Origin: Bacteroidota bacterium
GTDB taxonomy: Bacteria; Bacteroidota; Bacteroidia; Bacteroidales; JAAAOM01
Length of the DNA stretch: 64,000 nt
Assembly: GCA_009908855.1 (NCBI GenBank)
Contig: JAAAOM010000031.1
Location: 1 to 64,000, forward strand
Reading direction: 5' to 3'
Shown: positions 36,583 to 45,299 of the stretch, piece by piece
Layout: every line of letters starts with the position of its first letter
Position numbering within the stretch: position 1 is the stretch's first letter
Program-made: the position numbers and the translations under genes
Notes under the pieces: generated by a model
What the model saw: the letters and a program-made list of their open reading frames with translations, nothing else
Told to the model about the DNA's origin: nothing
The model's database searches: none

Positions 36583-36769
36583 CCCTGTTGAATTTATAAT
36601 TTTTTATATCTGTGTGAAGCACCGTAAAAGACACTTTCTTTTTTGCTTTGTTTCCTTCGAAACCTTCATCCCTTGTAAAAGCGATTACCTCCAGCTCTTT
36701 TCCAATATACTCATCAGGTATAGGAAATGAAAGGGTATTGTTATTTGTTTTAACTACAGTTCGTATCAT
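36563..36769 (-). CDS. Antitoxin partner of the PIN toxin
   Basis: The 68-residue protein starts MIRTVVKTNNNTLSFPIPDEYIGKE, a small beta-rich N-terminus ending in LEVIAF, followed by a charged C-terminal region likely to wrap the toxin. This pattern is common upstream of PIN genes in Bacteroidota. It overlaps the toxin start by 20 bp. An XRE regulator gene lies 11 bp upstream and could belong to the same transcript. Confidence 0.8.
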   Translation of the reverse strand: MIRTVVKTNNNTLSFPIPDEYIGKELEVIAFTRDEGFEGNKAKKKVSFTVLHTDIKNYKFNRDEANQR

Positions 36770-36780
36770 CTTCTTTAATT

Positions 36781-37119
36781 TTAGCGAATAATCCCATAAG
36801 CTGAACGCGTTTTTGCATCCCTCAAAAGGGCATCTAAAGTAAACACAATATGTTCTCTTTCTTCATCTGGCAGCTTTTGGATAGTTAAGATTTTATCCCT
36901 GATAGATTTATCCATTTCCAAATCGGTTTTACCAACTAAATAGTCAAGAGAGACTTCTAAAGCTTCAGCCAATTTAGTAGCCGTCTCAACTGATGGATTT
37001 GCTAAATCCCTTTCGTATCTTCCCAATACATTTGCATGTATACCAACCATTTTAGCCAATTCGTCTTGTGAAAGATTTTGCCTTTTCCGCTGTTCTGCTA
37101 ATTTTTTCCCAAAAGTCAT
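36781..37119 (-). CDS. XRE-family transcriptional regulator
   Basis: Start at ATG 37119 (112 residues), since the family begins MTFGKKLAEQRK; the open frame continues 16 codons upstream. An N-terminal helix-turn-helix (LSQDELAKMVGIHANVLGRYERDLANPS) is followed by LAEALEVSLDYLVGK and a helical C-terminus with a KTRSAYG end. A -7-like TATATTTG on the minus strand (37163-37156) lies 36 bp upstream. It probably controls the PIN pair downstream. Confidence 0.85.
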   Translation of the reverse strand: MTFGKKLAEQRKRQNLSQDELAKMVGIHANVLGRYERDLANPSVETATKLAEALEVSLDYLVGKTDLEMDKSIRDKILTIQKLPDEEREHIVFTLDALLRDAKTRSAYGIIR

Positions 37120-37253
37120 TTCGTTGTGTATTAAACTATTTAGTTGTAATAAATACAAATATATCACACATATTCGTCAGAAAAAAATCCTAAAGATTTT
37201 ATAATTCAAACTAAAATGTTAGATTTGCAACTAAAGAGTTTGAATTAATTTTT

Positions 37254-37367
37254 TTATGGAAATCTCCCGATAATAGAATGGTGCACCCCAACTTCTTTAG
37301 CAAGCCTGGCTTGGGAATAGTTTTTAGTTTCTCTGCATTCTCTAAGTTTTTTACCAAAAGTATCCAT
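37254..37367 (-). pseudogene. Truncated XRE-family regulator
   Basis: Thirty-seven codons from ATG 37367 encode only the first half of a helix-turn-helix domain (MDTFGKKLRECRE, then ARLAKEVGVHHSIIGRFP). The sequence then stops where the recognition helix normally continues into the RYE motif. The missing C-terminus is not found nearby. It lies just inside the right copy of the direct repeat and looks like a leftover of an earlier regulator. Confidence 0.7.
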
Positions 37368-37447
37368 GATCAATACATTATACGCTACAAAAAACGCTTT
37401 AAATAGCTGTTTACGCAAATATACTTCGCTTTTAGTGAATAAAAAAA

Positions 37448-37712
37448 TCCCCAACTAAGCGTAGAATAAAATAAAAAAACAAAAACAGAGCGTCAGCATT
37501 TGCTGCGCTCATTGTTTTGTGTAGCATTTGGTACAACATGCTATTAAGCCGGGTAAGCTTGCATGGTTTTGTAGTCTCTTAAATAGGTATCAATTATATC
37601 CCTCCTGCTAGTCCGGGCATACAAAAATAAAACAAATGGCTGGTTCGTGCTTGTAGCTCGGACTACCATTGATAAAACAAAATAAGCCATGCAGGCATGC
37701 GGGGTTTTTATA
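37448..37712 (+). repeat. Direct repeat, right copy (about 265 bp)
   Basis: This matches the copy at 35668-35959 with small indels and substitutions, lacking the internal 30-base insert. Its left end follows an AT-rich stretch with no gene. Its right end reaches the stop of the DUF2283 gene. The two copies bracket the PIN/XRE module (36.0-37.4 kb). Confidence 0.8.
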
Positions 37713-37917
37713 TGGTCTGCCGGTTTTCTACCTGGTTAAACGAAAAGCTGGTAATTTCGGTTTGCTGTTTTGCATGTTCTATTGTCATGCTCACCACGTT
37801 ACCGCTTTTGTCGGTCTCGATCAGCACATTTTCGTTTAAATCCTTTGTTTCAGCAATTTCATTGTTATTGAAATTAACCAGCAAAGTGTCTGTATCTTTA
37901 AAATATGTAATCTGCAT
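37708..37917 (-). CDS. DUF2283 family protein (probable antitoxin)
   Basis: Start at ATG 37917 gives 69 residues: MQITYFKDTDTLLVNFNNNE, then NVLIETDKSGNVVSMTIEHA, the DUF2283 signature. A longer frame upstream is not coding, since it overlaps the DUF4258 gene. DUF2283 proteins typically follow DUF4258 genes in a presumed toxin-antitoxin pair. The spacing here is 4 bp. Confidence 0.8.
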   Translation of the reverse strand: MQITYFKDTDTLLVNFNNNEIAETKDLNENVLIETDKSGNVVSMTIEHAKQQTEITSFSFNQVENRQTI

Positions 37918-37921
37918 TGTT

Positions 37922-38155
37922 TTATTTTTTAAAGTTCCTGTCAAAAAAGGCATTGTGAATCGTTTGTTCATCCTCCAATACAATAATGCGCAAATATTTG
38001 TTAACTTCTTATATAAAGCCCCATTTTCTTTTACGTCCATCGCTTTGGATTTGTTCATGTTCGGGAAATTCAAAAACCTGTTCAATCCATTTCATTTTAA
38101 TATCTTTACGTTCTGGGCGCTCACGGGTATAAAGATAGTAATTTGTAAACTTCAT
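37922..38155 (-). pseudogene. DUF4258 protein gene with an in-frame stop (presumed toxin)
   Basis: The frame from ATG 38155 codes for MKFTNYYLYTRERPERKDIK, a WIEQVFEFPEHEQIQSDGR block and WGFI. It then meets TAA at 38009-38011 and continues in the same frame with EVNKYLRIIVLEDEQTIHNA and FFDRNFKK to a normal stop. Both halves match one DUF4258 protein of 77 residues, so a single codon (codon 49) breaks it. The adjacent DUF2283 gene is intact. Confidence 0.8.
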
Positions 38156-38165
38156 CCTGCTTTTA

Positions 38166-38505
38166 TTACCGGGCAGCATAAGCCTGCCTTGTTTTAGCGT
38201 TACGGATATAAGTATCCATTAAATCAAAGAGCGTTTTTCTTTTGTCATCTTCAAGAAGTTCCAGTTCCTGAATTCTTTGCAAAGTTTTTTCATCAAATTG
38301 GGCATTTATTCCTTCGCCTACCAGATAGTCAAGCGAAACATCAAAAGCGTCAGCTATTTTTTTTTGCAGCCTCAATAGAAGGAACAGCCTCACCACGCTC
38401 ATATTTACCTACCATCTCCCGGGAAACCCCGCATTGTTTAGATAAATCGGTCTGCGACCACCCTTTACCCTTTCTTAAAGTAATAATAATATTGCCTGTA
38501 TTCAT
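38166..38505 (-). pseudogene. XRE-family regulator with a homopolymer frameshift
   Basis: The frame from ATG 38505 gives MNTGNIIITLRKGKGWSQTD, a helix-turn-helix, then VPSIEAAKKNS and a stop. The remainder (KKIADAFDVSLDYLVGEG, ending KTRQAYAAR) is in the next frame. The two join at a run of nine T (38357-38365; A on the coding strand). Eight would restore a 113-residue XRE protein like the intact one at 36781-37119. It may be a real mutation, a slippage-controlled switch or a sequencing error. Confidence 0.75.
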
Positions 38506-38657
38506 TTTTGCACCTCAAAATGCCTAATAATTCAACATTTGTGCAAAAATACGGAAATATTAGGCATAATAAAAATCCAAATGAATCAACAGACAATTTT
38601 AATAGTCTGTCCGCTCCTTGTTCACCGATACGTTTCCCCCCGCTGGCGCGAGCTTAA

Positions 38658-39728
38658 TTACTTATCAAACAACTCAATCTCCGGATAAAAAGCCACAAAG
38701 GCAAACCAATAACCCATTATTTGGGTAACAGATTGTAATTGTTCACCTGTTCGCGGTCCGCTGATGGCCCTGCCTGATATATCCCAAACATTTCCCTGAT
38801 TGTCTCTCAAAATGCCTGGTAAATTATTGTGCACAACATCAAATTCAGGTGTGCTGCCATCGTTTAGCTTATTTTGAAAGGCTACTATGAGATTGGCTTC
38901 TTCACTGCCGGTTACCACAACATCCTGTCCCTGAAACGAATCGATAATAAGATTTTCATGGGCAGTCAATTTTTCAAATGTATAGGCCTTTACAGCCTCC
39001 TGGATAAAAATGGCCAGCACACGTTCTTTCCTGTTTAATCGATCATCTGTATTGCTCACCGGAAACAACAATAGTTCGTCATCCTTGTAGTTGCCATACG
39101 GATAATTGCCATAGGAACGACTATAACCTGTATTCCTTGAAACCACTTTTGTAGAAGGATAACTTGTTTTCCAGGTTTCCCATGATGTTTCAATGAGATT
39201 TATGGTCTCTGCCTGTTTCCCGGTAAGTGGTCCGTTAACGGCACCATTAATGAGTTGAGACCAATAACTATCTGTTTTACGATCGTAAGGTATAATATTC
39301 GAATTATATAGCAGCCCGGATACCCCAAAAGTTGTTTCAATACTGTCCATTATCCTGTTCCAACCGATACCGGTACCGGTAAGCGGGCAATAAATAACGG
39401 CCAGTGAATGATTATTTGTCTGGTCATTGATAATTTCATGCCAATCTAATATCTGATGTGGATAAGCACGTATATCATCTCCATCTGCAATGCCCAAAAC
39501 AAGATCGTTACCGGAGAGCCATGTTGCCTCATCAGCAGCTATTAATTCAGGTTCAGAAATAGCCGGGATTCCGTCTTTCCCCGGACCACCATCGTATACC
39601 TGATTTTTTGGAATTAACCAATCTTTATTGGTATCATCATTCCTATTTTCTGATTCGTTTGGAATGGTCGGACTGTCTTCCGAACAGCTTATAAATATGA
39701 TTAAAGCAAAAATGTGTATAGTTTTCAT
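38658..39728 (-). CDS. DUF3179 lipoprotein
   Basis: This 356-residue protein has a short lipoprotein signal with a Cys at residue 15 (FISCSED). The rest is a DUF3179 domain (DGIPAISEPELIAADEATWL, GIADGDDIRAYPHQILDWHE, YCPLTGTGIGWNR, FGVSGLLYNSNIIPYDRKTDSYW). The function of the domain is not known. It overlaps the beta-barrel gene upstream by 4 bp, which suggests a shared envelope function. Confidence 0.85.
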   Translation of the reverse strand: MKTIHIFALIIFISCSEDSPTIPNESENRNDDTNKDWLIPKNQVYDGGPGKDGIPAISEPELIAADEATWLSGNDLVLGIADGDDIRAYPHQILDWHEIINDQTNNHSLAVIYCPLTGTGIGWNRIMDSIETTFGVSGLLYNSNIIPYDRKTDSYWSQLINGAVNGPLTGKQAETINLIETSWETWKTSYPSTKVVSRNTGYSRSYGNYPYGNYKDDELLLFPVSNTDDRLNRKERVLAIFIQEAVKAYTFEKLTAHENLIIDSFQGQDVVVTGSEEANLIVAFQNKLNDGSTPEFDVVHNNLPGILRDNQGNVWDISGRAISGPRTGEQLQSVTQIMGYWFAFVAFYPEIELFDK

Positions 39729-40729
39729 AGCGTAATATTTTCGTTTACAGTTATTTCTTCTTTTATTAAGGGAAAGGTATAGGATACTGCGGCCTTTATT
39801 TGGTAGCCGGTTGTAAGTTGTGTTCCATTTAGCTTACGGTAAAGCGGGATGGCTGCAGAAATTCTGACGGACCCATTTGTAAGAAAGGGCATGCTCATGC
39901 CGGGCAATGTATATATCCATTGTCCACCTGTTTGCGGAAAAACACTGCCATCCAGATAATCTTGTGATTGATAGCGGTAGCGCCCATAAACGAAGAGGTT
40001 TACGGGCCAGCCTAAAAATATATTGTACATCACACCGAGGTTATACTGTATTTCGTTACCAAACTGAAAGCGTTGTGTTTCGTTGTAGGTATTATTGGTT
40101 CCTGAATGGCGGTAGGTCACCACCGAAGATAATCCCAGGTTTGGCCATGCGATATTGTCCTTCTGAAAATAACTCCACAGAATAGCATCCCATGATCCCG
40201 AACCCGGTTGCATATCAGCTGCCAGGGTAAAGCCCTGTTCACTGGTATGGTCCGTTTGTCCGGTAGGAAATTTGGGTCCTGCACCAACTACCCAGCTGGT
40301 AGTGGGATGTTTATTAGGATTCAATATCCGGTATTTGAGCAATAGTAGCATATCACCCAAACCGTTTACATCGGTAAAATTGGTATTGCCCTGAAAAGTT
40401 TCAACGGACCGGGTTTGACGTATGTATGGAATAACACCGGCAACAGATATTCGGTTGCTGATGCCATAATTAATCTCCAGTAGGGCCGATTGGGTTGTTC
40501 TGGTACGATGTCGGTCATTCAGTATTTCTGTTTCATTCACCAGATCGTCAAGGCGGTTGTAGTCGTACGTAAGCAACACCTGCATTGTCTTACCATCAGC
40601 CGTTCCTGGCCCCAGGCTACCACCCAGCGGCACTCCTCCCGAACAACAGGTTTGAGCCATTAAATGACTGGTAAAATGGCATGTGAACCATACGTATGCA
40701 AATACTAAAACCCAATTTGTTATTTTCAT
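39725..40729 (-). CDS. Outer-membrane beta-barrel protein
   Basis: Start at ATG 40729 (334 residues) gives a clean signal peptide ending in LMAQ. The mature part begins with CCSGG and alternates short beta strands and turns (INYGISNRISVAGVIPYIRQ, YNLGVMYNIFLGWPVNLFVYG, IKAAVSYTFPL). It resembles transporter-type barrels of the phenol-degradation MetA class, but the substrate cannot be read. It is coupled to the DUF3179 gene. Confidence 0.75.
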   Translation of the reverse strand: MKITNWVLVFAYVWFTCHFTSHLMAQTCCSGGVPLGGSLGPGTADGKTMQVLLTYDYNRLDDLVNETEILNDRHRTRTTQSALLEINYGISNRISVAGVIPYIRQTRSVETFQGNTNFTDVNGLGDMLLLLKYRILNPNKHPTTSWVVGAGPKFPTGQTDHTSEQGFTLAADMQPGSGSWDAILWSYFQKDNIAWPNLGLSSVVTYRHSGTNNTYNETQRFQFGNEIQYNLGVMYNIFLGWPVNLFVYGRYRYQSQDYLDGSVFPQTGGQWIYTLPGMSMPFLTNGSVRISAAIPLYRKLNGTQLTTGYQIKAAVSYTFPLIKEEITVNENITL

Positions 40730-41010
40730 GATGCCTGAATGAAGATTAATCATAATAATCTTAATGTATTAGAAGGACATTTCCTGAAAAACTAACAGCC
40801 AGGGAGCGCCTTTAACAAATTTTTAATAGATAGTCAACAACAACTTAAACTGGTCAAATACAAAAAGAAATGAGGTAAATAAACCTTCAGCCATAAGACA
40901 GAACTGCTATACGTATTATTGCGAACACTACTTTTGACAACTATGAGGATGATGAATATTCATTTTTTGTATATTGCAGTAAAACCATTTAATCATTAAA
41001 ACAAACTACC

Positions 41011-41517
41011 ATGTCAATTTTCTCAAAATTATTTAGCGGAGGTATTTCAGATGTTATCGACAGCGTAAGCGGTGTTGTTGACAAATTCACTTTATCGAAA
41101 GAAGAAAAACAGGAGTTTAAATCCGAAATGCAGAGCCGTTTGATGCATATTGAAAGCGAGTTGGAAAAGACTTATCAGAAGGAGATTGATGCACGAGCTG
41201 ACATCATTAAATCGGAAATGGCACAGGGCGACAAATATACCAAACGTGCCCGTCCATCTATTATATACACCGGCCTGGCATTTATTTTTATTGTTCATGT
41301 TATTGTTCCGGTGGTGGCCCTTATAAATGGTAATCCCATAGCAGAAGGCAATGAAATTACGCTCCCCCAGGAGTTTTGGTGGGCCTGGGGTACCGTGGTA
41401 AGCGTGTATGGTGCCGGACGATCAGCCGAAAAAATGGGCATCACCAATAAAATAACCCAATTGGCAACTGGTTCAGGAGCGCATAAAGTGGATAGCAAAA
41501 AAAATATTGAAGGATAA
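41011..41517 (+). CDS. Holin-like protein (3TM GTA/phage holin family)
   Basis: This 168-residue protein has an amphipathic, charged N-terminal part with a coiled-coil stretch (EEKQEFKSEMQSRLMHIESEL). It is followed by RARPSIIYTGLAFIFIVHVI and a second membrane segment ending near WAWGTVVSVYGAGRSAEK. This is the pattern of the three-TM holins of gene transfer agents and phages. The stop overlaps the next gene's ATG by one base, making a lysis-type pair. No phage structural genes are in the window. Confidence 0.7.
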   Translation: MSIFSKLFSGGISDVIDSVSGVVDKFTLSKEEKQEFKSEMQSRLMHIESELEKTYQKEIDARADIIKSEMAQGDKYTKRARPSIIYTGLAFIFIVHVIVPVVALINGNPIAEGNEITLPQEFWWAWGTVVSVYGAGRSAEKMGITNKITQLATGSGAHKVDSKKNIEG

Positions 41518-42350
41518 TGAAAATTAACAATCATACGTTAGAAGCAGATTCAAATGATTATGACATTTCATTTGAGGCAAGTCCCAATATCTCCGGTGAA
41601 TTAGGAAGCGGATTACCCGATACCATTGTAATACATTATACTGCCGGGGCTTCGTTAAATTCTTCGGTTTCCTGGTTAAAAAATCCGGCTGCCAATGCCT
41701 CTGCGCATCTGGTGGTAGGAAAAAACGGAAAAATCGTTCAGCTCGCCCCTTTTAATATCAAGGCCTGGCATGCCGGCAGAAGTACCTGGAAGGGAAGAAG
41801 CGGTTTAAATAGCTACAGCATTGGTATTGAGATAGACAATGCCGGGGTGTTGGAAAAAAGAGAAGACGGGTATTATACCTTTTTTGATGCAAAAATCGAT
41901 AACAGCAAAGTTGTATTGGCCAGACATAAGCACCAGCATGAAATTAAAGCCTGGGAAGCTTATACCAAAGAACAGATTGAAACAGTTGAGGCTATCTGTC
42001 TGTTGCTTAAAAGTAATTATAACATCGCTGAAATAGTAGGGCATGATGATATTTCCCCGGGCAGAAAAGTTGATCCCGGTCCCGCTTATCCGTTACAAAA
42101 ACTGAAGGATAAAGTTATAGACGGTCGAAATATGGATGAACCGGAACAAGCATTCAACAGGGGGCAGTCGGGTATTGTTATGGCCGATTACCTGAACATC
42201 CGAAGCAGTGCAAAAATAGGTGCACCAACAGTTACCGAACCCCTGCCCAAAGGCACGAAATTAAGAATTGACAGGACAGAAGGCAACTGGTCTTATGTAA
42301 AAGTAGATGTAGAGGGTTGGGTATATAATAAATGGTTGAAGATGATGTAA
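41517..42350 (+). CDS. N-acetylmuramoyl-L-alanine amidase with SH3 domain (endolysin-like)
   Basis: The 277-residue protein has an amidase_2 domain: IVIHYTAG (His40 as zinc ligand), SAHLVVGKNGKIVQL, AWHAG, GLNSYSIGIEI and VGHDDISPGRKVDPGP with the second His and final metal or acid residues. The C-terminal about 65 residues form a bacterial SH3 domain (YLNIRSSAKIGAP, GNWSYVKVDVEGWVYNKWL). There is no signal peptide, so it needs the holin or lysis to reach the wall. The pairing suggests a programmed lysis or release device, or a phage remnant. Confidence 0.87.
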   Translation: MKINNHTLEADSNDYDISFEASPNISGELGSGLPDTIVIHYTAGASLNSSVSWLKNPAANASAHLVVGKNGKIVQLAPFNIKAWHAGRSTWKGRSGLNSYSIGIEIDNAGVLEKREDGYYTFFDAKIDNSKVVLARHKHQHEIKAWEAYTKEQIETVEAICLLLKSNYNIAEIVGHDDISPGRKVDPGPAYPLQKLKDKVIDGRNMDEPEQAFNRGQSGIVMADYLNIRSSAKIGAPTVTEPLPKGTKLRIDRTEGNWSYVKVDVEGWVYNKWLKMM

Positions 42351-42478
42351 GAGAGGCATTTCTTAAACAAACCCTTAGCATTATTTATAGATCAAAATGA
42401 ATTTAGGGTTAATTGTCATAGTTGCTGAGTCTCGACCAGGGTTTCGATTCCCCGAGCCAACTGATAAGTCTTTAAAAT

Positions 42479-42510
42479 AAAAAAAAGCCTTCACAATTTG
42501 TGAAGGCTTT
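42479..42510 (-). terminator. Terminator downstream of tRNA-Glu
   Basis: GCCTTCACAA (42487-42496) and TTGTGAAGGC (42498-42507) form a near-perfect stem. An eight-base A run at 42479-42486 reads as U on the minus strand, ending the tRNA-Glu transcript. A short T run on the other side could also stop transcripts coming from the amidase gene. Confidence 0.85.
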
Positions 42511-42517
42511 TTCAAAG

Positions 42518-42589
42518 CAGTCCGTAGGGGAATCGAACCCCTGTTACCAGGATGAAAACCTGGCGTCCTAACCCCTAGACGAACGGACC
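42518..42589 (-). tRNA. tRNA-Glu (anticodon TTC)
   Basis: The 72-nt cloverleaf has acceptor GGTCCGT/ACGGACT, a D arm, anticodon arm CCAGG-TTTTCAT-CCTGG (anticodon TTC) and T arm AGGGG-TTCGATT-CCCCT. CCA is not encoded. A promoter (42619-42647) lies upstream and a strong terminator downstream. Confidence 0.97.
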
Positions 42590-42618
42590 ATTATTCGCTT
42601 ATTTTGATTAAGCGGTTG

Positions 42619-42647
42619 CAAAGGTAAAAATAATTTTATATCCACAA
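42619..42647 (-). promoter_or_regulatory. Promoter of tRNA-Glu
   Basis: On the minus strand TTG (42647-42645) and TACCTTTG (42626-42619) are separated by 18 bp, matching the Bacteroidota consensus. The tRNA 5' end lies 30 bases beyond the -7 box. Confidence 0.65.
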
Positions 42648-42680
42648 ACATTTTATTGGAAATTTTCACTTGCTTTGCCT

Positions 42681-44033
42681 CTATACCGTGTCTTTAAAAA
42701 AGCCCCGCACATCAACATTAAAGAAATTTCCCGAACTCATAAACAACAATATGGCATCCTGCCGTTTTAAGCGATCTAACAAGGCCGCAAACGAGCCTGC
42801 TGAGTCTATTATATTAATATTTGAATGGTTAAAACCATTTCTGATTTCGTTAACAGTTAAGGGTTTAAGGTTTTTTTGTTCACTTGTTTGCCGGCTGTAT
42901 AATATAAATGCTTCATCTGCAGCTGAAAGAGAGTTCTTATAATATCTTAAATATTCCGGTGTTAACGAACTAAACGTGTGTAGTTCATAAATGGCAATAA
43001 TCCTTTGTTCCTTAAACTGATCCCTTACAGCCTGTAAAGTTGCATTCAATTTACTGGGAGCATGGGCAAAATCAATATACACTTTTTGACCGGGTTTGTC
43101 CAGTATTTTTTCCAATCGTTTGCCGGCACCGGTGAAACTGGAAATAGATTGATAGAATTCATCTTCCCGCACTCCCAACTCATTGCATACCAATTGCGCA
43201 GCCCGTATATTTTCCATGTTATGCTTTCCGAATAATGCTATTGGTGTTTCCCCATTATTATGTATAAGGCACGATTGCTCCCCCATATTCTTATAAGGGT
43301 GTTGCTCATAAGAAATTGCCTCAAATGCTTGATTCCCGGATAAAAGGCTGTTAACATGGTTATCGCCTCCAAAATAAAATAACTTCCCGCCTGGTTGTAT
43401 GGAATCGATAAAACGCGCAAACTGATTTTTATATTCCTCAAAGGATGGAAAAACATTAATATGATCCCAGGCTATGCCACTAATTATGGCAATATGAGGT
43501 TTATACCATAGAAATTTGGGAGTATGATCCAGGGCCGATGTTAAATATTCATCGCCTTCAATAATAATCACCGGCGAGTCATTTTTAAGTTGAACCATCG
43601 TTTCAAAACCTTCAACATGTGATCCGACCAAATAATCGAATGCGCTGTTCTGAAACTTTAAAACATGCATTATCATGCTGGTAATAGAAGTTTTGCCATG
43701 ACTACCGGCAATAACCACACGCTTTTTATTTTTTGACTGTTCAAAAACATATTCGGGGAATGAATAAATTTTCAATTCCATTTCACGTGCCTTTTGTAAC
43801 TCTGTATTATCATTACGTGCATGCATGCCCAAAATGACCGCATCGATGCTTTTATCGATTCGCTCCGGAAACCATCCCATGGCCTGTGGAAGTAATCCTT
43901 TATTTTTTAGTCGGGTTTTGGAAGGCTCAAAAATTTCATCATCAGAACCGGTTACTTCATGACCCTCATTATGAAGAGCCAGCGCCAAATTATGCATAAC
44001 AGCGCCACCAATGGCTATAAAATGTACTCGCAT
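42681..44033 (-). CDS. mpl: UDP-N-acetylmuramate:L-alanyl-gamma-D-glutamyl-meso-DAP ligase (Mpl-type)
   Basis: This 450-residue Mur-ligase-fold enzyme has the MurC-like N-terminus (VHFIAIGG, HEVTGSDDEIFEP) and the ATP loop GSHGKTS. It also has EGDEYLTSALDHTPKF and IAWDHINVFPS. Mpl joins recovered muropeptides to UDP-MurNAc in peptidoglycan recycling. The N-terminus and spacing suit Mpl better than MurC. The gene is divergent from the MBL hydrolase and single. Confidence 0.9.
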   Translation of the reverse strand: MRVHFIAIGGAVMHNLALALHNEGHEVTGSDDEIFEPSKTRLKNKGLLPQAMGWFPERIDKSIDAVILGMHARNDNTELQKAREMELKIYSFPEYVFEQSKNKKRVVIAGSHGKTSITSMIMHVLKFQNSAFDYLVGSHVEGFETMVQLKNDSPVIIIEGDEYLTSALDHTPKFLWYKPHIAIISGIAWDHINVFPSFEEYKNQFARFIDSIQPGGKLFYFGGDNHVNSLLSGNQAFEAISYEQHPYKNMGEQSCLIHNNGETPIALFGKHNMENIRAAQLVCNELGVREDEFYQSISSFTGAGKRLEKILDKPGQKVYIDFAHAPSKLNATLQAVRDQFKEQRIIAIYELHTFSSLTPEYLRYYKNSLSAADEAFILYSRQTSEQKNLKPLTVNEIRNGFNHSNINIIDSAGSFAALLDRLKRQDAILLFMSSGNFFNVDVRGFFKDTV

Positions 44034-44157
44034 GAATACTATGAATTATTATTTTTATGGAAAATTATAAACATACTAAAAAAAGAAACAGGAATTTACC
44101 CGTCAATGATTTCAAAATTCATTTAATTAGGGGTAATTTGCAAAAAATAATTGTCTG

Positions 44158-44997
44158 ATGAAATTACAAGTAATTGAAGCCGGAAATTTTATGCTGGATG
44201 GTGGAGCTATGTTTGGTGTAGTGCCAAAAACGTTGTGGGAAAAAACGTATCCTGCCAATGAAAAAAATTTATGTAACCTGGCAACCCGTTGTTTATTGAT
44301 TGAAGACGAAAACAGAAAGATTTTGATAGACACCGGACTGGGGTATAAGCAGAATGAAAAATTCTTTAGTTTCTATTACCGCAATGGTGATTATACTCTG
44401 AAATCCTCCCTTGAAAATGCCGGTTACACCTGTGATGATATTACCGATGTATTGTTAACGCATTTGCATTTCGATCATTGTGGCGGGGCTATTGAATATG
44501 CTGATGGTGAATTAATACCTGCCTTTAAAAATGCTACTTATTATGTAAGCAAGGAGCAATGGAAATGGGCCCAACATCCGAATAAACGTGAAAAACCGTC
44601 TTTCATACCCGAAAATATTAATCCCCTGGAGGAATCCGGTCAATTACGATTTGTACATAATAACGGCAAGCTTACCGAAAATATTACCATTAAAACCTAC
44701 GATGGCCATACACAAGGTATGATTGCACCTCAAATTCGATATGGTGAAAAAACCATTGTATATGTCGCCGATTTAATTCCAACATCGGCCCATATACCTG
44801 TTTCATGGGTATGTGGCTTTGATGTTCAGCCATTAAATTCATTAAAAGAAAAAGAGCAGTTTCTGCAGGAAGCGTTTAACAATGGTTACATCCTGTTTTT
44901 TGAGCATGATGCCTATACCGAATGTTGCAATTTACAAATGACCGAAAAAGGAATCCGTAAAGGCAAGGAATTTAAAGTAGCTGATATTATTCTTTAA
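44158..44997 (+). CDS. MBL-fold metallo-hydrolase
   Basis: The 279-residue protein has the HLHFDH metal motif (His102, His104, Asp106, His107), plus a GHTQGM loop and the C-terminal FEHD His. The fold resembles quorum-quenching lactonase-like and related hydrolases, but the substrate cannot be deduced. No signal peptide is present. It overlaps a small convergent membrane gene at the 3' end by 4 bp. Confidence 0.9.
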   Translation: MKLQVIEAGNFMLDGGAMFGVVPKTLWEKTYPANEKNLCNLATRCLLIEDENRKILIDTGLGYKQNEKFFSFYYRNGDYTLKSSLENAGYTCDDITDVLLTHLHFDHCGGAIEYADGELIPAFKNATYYVSKEQWKWAQHPNKREKPSFIPENINPLEESGQLRFVHNNGKLTENITIKTYDGHTQGMIAPQIRYGEKTIVYVADLIPTSAHIPVSWVCGFDVQPLNSLKEKEQFLQEAFNNGYILFFEHDAYTECCNLQMTEKGIRKGKEFKVADIIL

Positions 44998-45191
44998 GAC
45001 CGGTTTTTATTGTAAAGGTAAAATATTAAAAACAGGGCCAACGAAAAAAAACCGTATATGCCTACAATCATATTAACATTTTGGTAAGTACGGTAAAAGG
45101 TAGGAAATAGCATGCCCGACAGGGCATAATAAACGAGGGCTGCCACAAAGGTAATTACCCAAATTTTATAACTTAAAGGCTTGTTTTTCAT
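44994..45191 (-). CDS. Small two-pass membrane protein
   Basis: This 65-residue protein has two hydrophobic helices (VITFVAALVYYALSGMLF and MIVGIYGFFSLALFLIFYLY) with short charged ends. No family is recognised. It is convergent with the MBL gene. The clean membrane topology and a good ATG support it as a gene. Confidence 0.6.
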   Translation of the reverse strand: MKNKPLSYKIWVITFVAALVYYALSGMLFPTFYRTYQNVNMIVGIYGFFSLALFLIFYLYNKNRS

Positions 45192-45299
45192 GTGCTTGCT
45201 ATAATTTCTTCCATCGGTATATAAAAATAATTTTGCATATTTGAATGTATCAAATATACAAAATTATAGAAAACACATGACTAAGATGCGGGAAGTTGG

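Noticed and set aside
42425-42470. tRNA 3'-end-like sequence (GGGTTTCGATTCCCC)
   Set aside because: Only a T-arm-like segment is visible, with one extra loop base and no cloverleaf; it may be a relic, but I cannot support a tRNA or attachment site.
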